Source of the DNA: Riptortus pedestris
Lineage: Eukaryota > Arthropoda > Insecta > Hemiptera > Alydidae
Assembly (NCBI GenBank): GCA_019009955.1
Contig: CM032232.1
Span: 137,501,001-137,565,000, forward strand
DNA length: 64,000 bases
Direction of reading: 5' to 3'
Shown here: positions 61,380-64,000 of the stretch, piece by piece
Layout: each line of letters begins with the position of its first letter
Numbering within the stretch: position 1 is the first letter of the stretch
Notes under the pieces: model-generated
Databases searched by the model: none
What the model was told of the DNA's origin: nothing
The model's input: only the letters and a program-made list of their open reading frames with translations
Program-made: the position numbers and the translations under genes

Positions 61380-62470
61380 TAAATCAAATAGAAGGTTGGA
61401 ACCACTAGTATAGATGATACTGTCGTCATACCTGTCGGTAGAGACAGTCGTCACTGGCTGATGGTCGAGTACAGCTGGCATTGTGTTTTCGATGCAACGG
61501 AACCATCTTAAAGCTCGTCAAAAGTTGCACTGAGTTAGTTGTACGTTAGTCAGTAGGTTTTTTTGCGTCTGTTCCCCGTATTAGGTATTTTGTTGTTTAC
61601 GTTTCGGTCCAAGTTCTATTTACTTACCTCTTAGATCTGTCAAACGAGGGGTTTTAGCTAGTGTCCAGGTAAAATGTTTTAGTGTGGTGGTTGTCCGTAT
61701 CCGTATTAGGTTTACGTTTCTAGTGTTCTGTTTGTGTATTGTACTGGTATTGTTTGCTTGCGTGTAAATACAGGTTTAACGTGATGTTTGTACAAATGTT
61801 GGTATAAATCAAAGTTGATCTTACTTAATTAAATAGAATCTGAATCTACGTTCGTTGTCGCTACGTCTGTTCATACTCGTGCTTGCGTCCGTCATTTGGC
61901 GTCTTCCGTTTGTTATTCTGTTTAAGTAGTTGCAATAGTCTGAATTTCGTGTCAGAGATAGTATTGAGCTGAGGAGAATGTTGATAATGTCTCCGTTGAA
62001 TGTCCGTTGTTTGTAAATCTCCATGTTCTCTAGTATGTCCAATCTTTGTCCTTTCGTTTGTATGTGTAGAAGTTTCATACTGTCGGCTATACTTGTAGGG
62101 TCGTGACAGTGATCGTTCAAGTGGTTGGCCAAGTTAGAGTCTCGTTTGTTTAGTCTGAATGAGCGTATGTGGTCGGTGTATCGCGTTTTCAGTCTCCTCC
62201 CAGTTTGTTCAATGTACGTGATGTTGCAACTGCACGTTATTTTATTTAATACGTTCGTAGTGTAAATGTCCTCGTTCTCGATGTCGTTTGTCAGCTTCTG
62301 TTGCAGTGTGTTGAAGGTTCTGAACGTAGTGTGGAGTCCTTCTTTTTCTAGTACGTTGGTGATTTTGTATGTGTCAGGTCGTGTGAACAGTATCAAGTTT
62401 TGACGGGCTTTTAGATGGTGCAATCATCAGCCAGTGACGACGGTCTTCACCGACATGTATGACAATAAAA
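61380..62470 (-). mobile_element. Penelope-like element remnant with inverted terminal repeats
   Basis: CGTCACTGGCTGATGG at 61450 and its inverse at 62427 (CATCAGCCAGTGACGACGGT) bracket a GIY-YIG coding remnant. The inverted repeats are about 45 bp. Penelope-like elements often carry terminal repeats in inverted orientation. No reverse transcriptase remains. Confidence 0.7.
61821..62423 (-). pseudogene. Penelope-like GIY-YIG endonuclease C-terminus
   Basis: 200 residues. KITCSCNITYIEQTGRRLKT (61-80) is the nuclease core: CSC, then Y-I-E in place of Y-I-G, then QTGR and R81...H85. NHLNDHCHDP (100-109) and LDILENMEIYK with the acidic residue follow. In Penelope elements this nuclease nicks DNA for target-primed reverse transcription. 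The frame starts at the inverted repeat, lacks all reverse transcriptase, and has the degenerate YIE, so it is a 5'-truncated remnant. Confidence 0.75.
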
Positions 62471-62899
62471 AGTGATTTTTTTGATAAAGTTTTTTTCCTT
62501 TTACCAATAGCCCGTTTGCAGCTTATAACCCTATAAAGTTTATATGTAGTTTATATAATTTTCTACCCTATTAAGGACAAAAAACTAGTATTGCTAATTC
62601 ACTCTAGCTCTTATGTCGACATAAATGTAATTCATTTTTTCTTATTGCATTAAAAAACGACTTTTACTCTGAAATTAAATTATATGATGCCCAACATGAC
62701 ATACTTCATTGTAAAGCTTCGAACTGTTGTTGTAGAAATGTAGGTACGTCACATACAATGAAGAAAAATACACTATATACATCTTGTCTAGGATTTTTTA
62801 ACAACAATATACAAAACAAATCCGCACCAGCTTATCTCAAACAGTTCCATAGATATCTTCGAAGAACGTTTCAAGACACCGACCCGATAGAGCTAAGCC
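62471..62899. other. Unassigned stretch
   Basis: No supported gene. The open stretch 62758-62985 overlaps a HINE-like end. Confidence 0.3.
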
Positions 62900-63014
62900 A
62901 TCTGTGGATAAGTAAAAGATCCACTTTATATATATACATACATATTAATGTTTCGAAAATGGCATCAGTGGTTCAACCGCAATAGCTGATTTCCCGTAAG
63001 GGAAATTTACTAAA
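62900..63014 (+). mobile_element. HINE-like 3' end fragment near the acceptor of exon 2
   Basis: TTCGAAAATGGCATCAGTGG then ATAGCTGATTTCCCGTAAGG + GAAATTTACTAAAA. It is about 145 bp upstream of the exon at 63161. Confidence 0.65.
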
Positions 63015-63160
63015 AGTAAGACGACTGTAGTGGACTAGGCAATATTATTATTCTCATTGAAAACATTTGACCTGTCCTCTAAATGTTGATGTTTTAAGAA
63101 ATATCATGTTGACTTAACCGATCTGTCATGTGTGCTTGACCGATTTTTGCAATGTTTCAG

Positions 63161-63574
63161 ATGCCGTTGGCTGATCGACTCGTCCGATCTGGACTACGAC
63201 GTCCACATCGTGGTCTACATGACCCAGCTGTACGTCTCGTCTGGACTCACCTTCACCGAGTACGACTACTACGACCCCGTAGACGTCAGCCTCCAGAGGA
63301 ACCCGCGGGTCGTCCTTTCGGTCAGCGAGGAGAACTTCATCAGGACCAACTGGGTCTTCACGAGATCCAGGTTCTTCCTGATAGACCTCGAGCTGGACAG
63401 GCTCGAAGGGAACCACCTGAGAGTCCTGGACGACCTCCTCGACGTCTACGGGTTCAATATAACATACGAAATGTCCCCCAACACCGACCCCGCGCTCACC
63501 CCAGCCAAGAACAACAGCTGCAGCGTGCTTGAGTGCTCTCTCGCAGGGAACTGCTACGCCAGCTCAGATTATTC
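63161..63574 (+). CDS. CUB/EGF-like protein, second coding exon (gene continues beyond it)
   Basis: Residues 43-180 and two bases of codon 181 (Ser). The acceptor is TTTCAG ending at 63160 and the donor GTAAGT is at 63575, phase 2. Cys44-Arg-Trp-Leu-Ile continues the CUB domain, which ends near residue 155 with the strand GFNITYEM. Cys163, Cys168 and Cys174 (spacing C-x4-C-x5-C) are the first three cysteines of an EGF-like module whose other half must be in the next exon. No cysteine lies between 44 and 163, so the usual second CUB disulfide is absent. NNS (160-162) and NIT in GFNITYE are N-glycosylation sequons, which fits an extracellular location. GC is near 58 percent in an AT-rich window. 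The protein is probably an adhesion or receptor-type protein, but no orthologue can be named. Confidence 0.8.
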
Positions 63575-63673
63575 GTAAGTATTTTTATTCTCACTGATGT
63601 CCTGGGTGGTAGAGAAACTTCTTTAATTAAGAATATAAAATTGTTTAAAAAAATAAAATTATTGCTACATGCT

Positions 63674-64000
63674 AGAATCAAATAAAGGGTTGGAACCGCC
63701 TATATAGATGATACTGTTGGCTTATCTGTCGGTGGATACCGTCGTTACTGGCTGATGGTTGAGTACAGGCACGACCTTACTACAAATGTAGCCGATAGTA
63801 TGATACACCTCCCCAGACGAACACGAGGACGAAGATTGGACATATTAGAAAACATGGAGAACTATAAACTACGGAAATTCAACGGAGACATTATAAACGA
63901 ACAGCTCAACACTAGCTCAGACACAATATTTAGACCACTACAACTACTTAAACGAAATAACAACACAGAAAAATTCCAACTGAGAGACACACGCATGAAT
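63674..64000 (+). mobile_element. Penelope-like element fragment (runs off the window)
   Basis: AATCAAATAAAGGGTTGGAA is a terminal repeat like 53646 and 61388. Then LDILENMENYKLRKFNGDII + NEQLN aligns with the end of the nuclease at 61821. It is 5'-truncated and lies in the next intron of the CUB/EGF gene. Confidence 0.65.

Larger units (their letters stand above)
51389..63160 (+). other. First coding intron of the CUB/EGF gene
   Basis: The intron is bounded by GTAAGT at 51389 and TTTCAG at 63155-63160. The join preserves a phase 2 reading frame and the CUB fold signature across the junction. It holds a donor-derived minisatellite, a TTA-flanked DNA transposon, Penelope-type remnants, HINE-like copies, a 27-bp minisatellite repeat and a 101-bp tandem array. 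Confidence 0.75.

Noticed and set aside
61440..61480. Hammerhead ribozyme at CTGATGG in the Penelope terminal repeat
   Set aside because: The A of CUGANGA is replaced and no GAAA box follows at a sensible distance. The inverse copy has CTGATGA but no GAAA.
63126..63532. Open frames on the other strand and in another frame over the second CUB exon
   Set aside because: They are shadows of the GC-rich exon. Only the chosen frame fits both splice phases and the CUB/EGF cysteine pattern.

Overview
This is a nuclear window from an AT-rich, repeat-dense animal genome, most likely an insect or another arthropod. The basis is the set of element families seen: DD41D Tc1/mariner, Transib-like, Helitron, Jockey-like LINE, Penelope-like and tRNA-SINE remnants. 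Spliceosomal GTAAGT/TTTCAG introns and long (TA)n, (CT)n and (TG)n tracts agree. I see no bacterial or organellar gene.

Only one host gene is supportable: two plus-strand exons of a secreted or type I membrane protein. Exon 51253-51388 carries the start codon, a signal peptide and the beginning of a CUB domain. Exon 63161-63574 completes the CUB domain and opens an EGF-like module. They join in phase 2 across an 11.8 kb intron, and the gene continues past the window. The intron begins with a minisatellite whose repeat unit is the 5' splice site itself. That array was split by a DNA transposon with a clean TTA target duplication. The rest of the intron holds Penelope remnants, a 101-bp tandem array and several copies of the dominant repeat.

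The dominant repeat has over 40 pieces in both orientations. One end reads AAAGTCCGTCACGCAGGGGC and carries a small hairpin, the middle usually carries a (TA)n tract, and the other end is a 20-bp palindrome followed by TGCTAAAA. The offset subterminal inverted repeats, 3' hairpin and central microsatellite match non-autonomous Helentrons (HINE-type elements). I call it the HINE-like family, by structure only. In the entries, plus means the AAAGTCCG end comes first.

Layout. 0-6 kb: HINE-like copies and a (CT)n tract. 5.4-9.9 kb: two Helitrons, SINE tails and a 38-bp minisatellite. 10-20.5 kb: an internally deleted DD41D transposon, two Transib-like elements with 5-bp GC-rich target duplications, a 27-bp minisatellite family and a decayed transposase. 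21.5-24 kb: a 55-bp tandem array. 24-27 kb: a Jockey-like fragment, a GC-rich repeat, a near-perfect palindrome and (CT)n. 27.6-33.1 kb: HINE-like copies and a SINE. 33-37 kb: nested LINE fragments. 37.8-42.4 kb: more HINE-like copies, one hosting a foldback. 43-44.5 kb: a GC-rich mosaic without clear genes. 45-51 kb: a Helitron 3' terminus and HINE-like copies, one hosting a MITE and a Tc1 derivative. 51.2-63.6 kb: the CUB/EGF gene.
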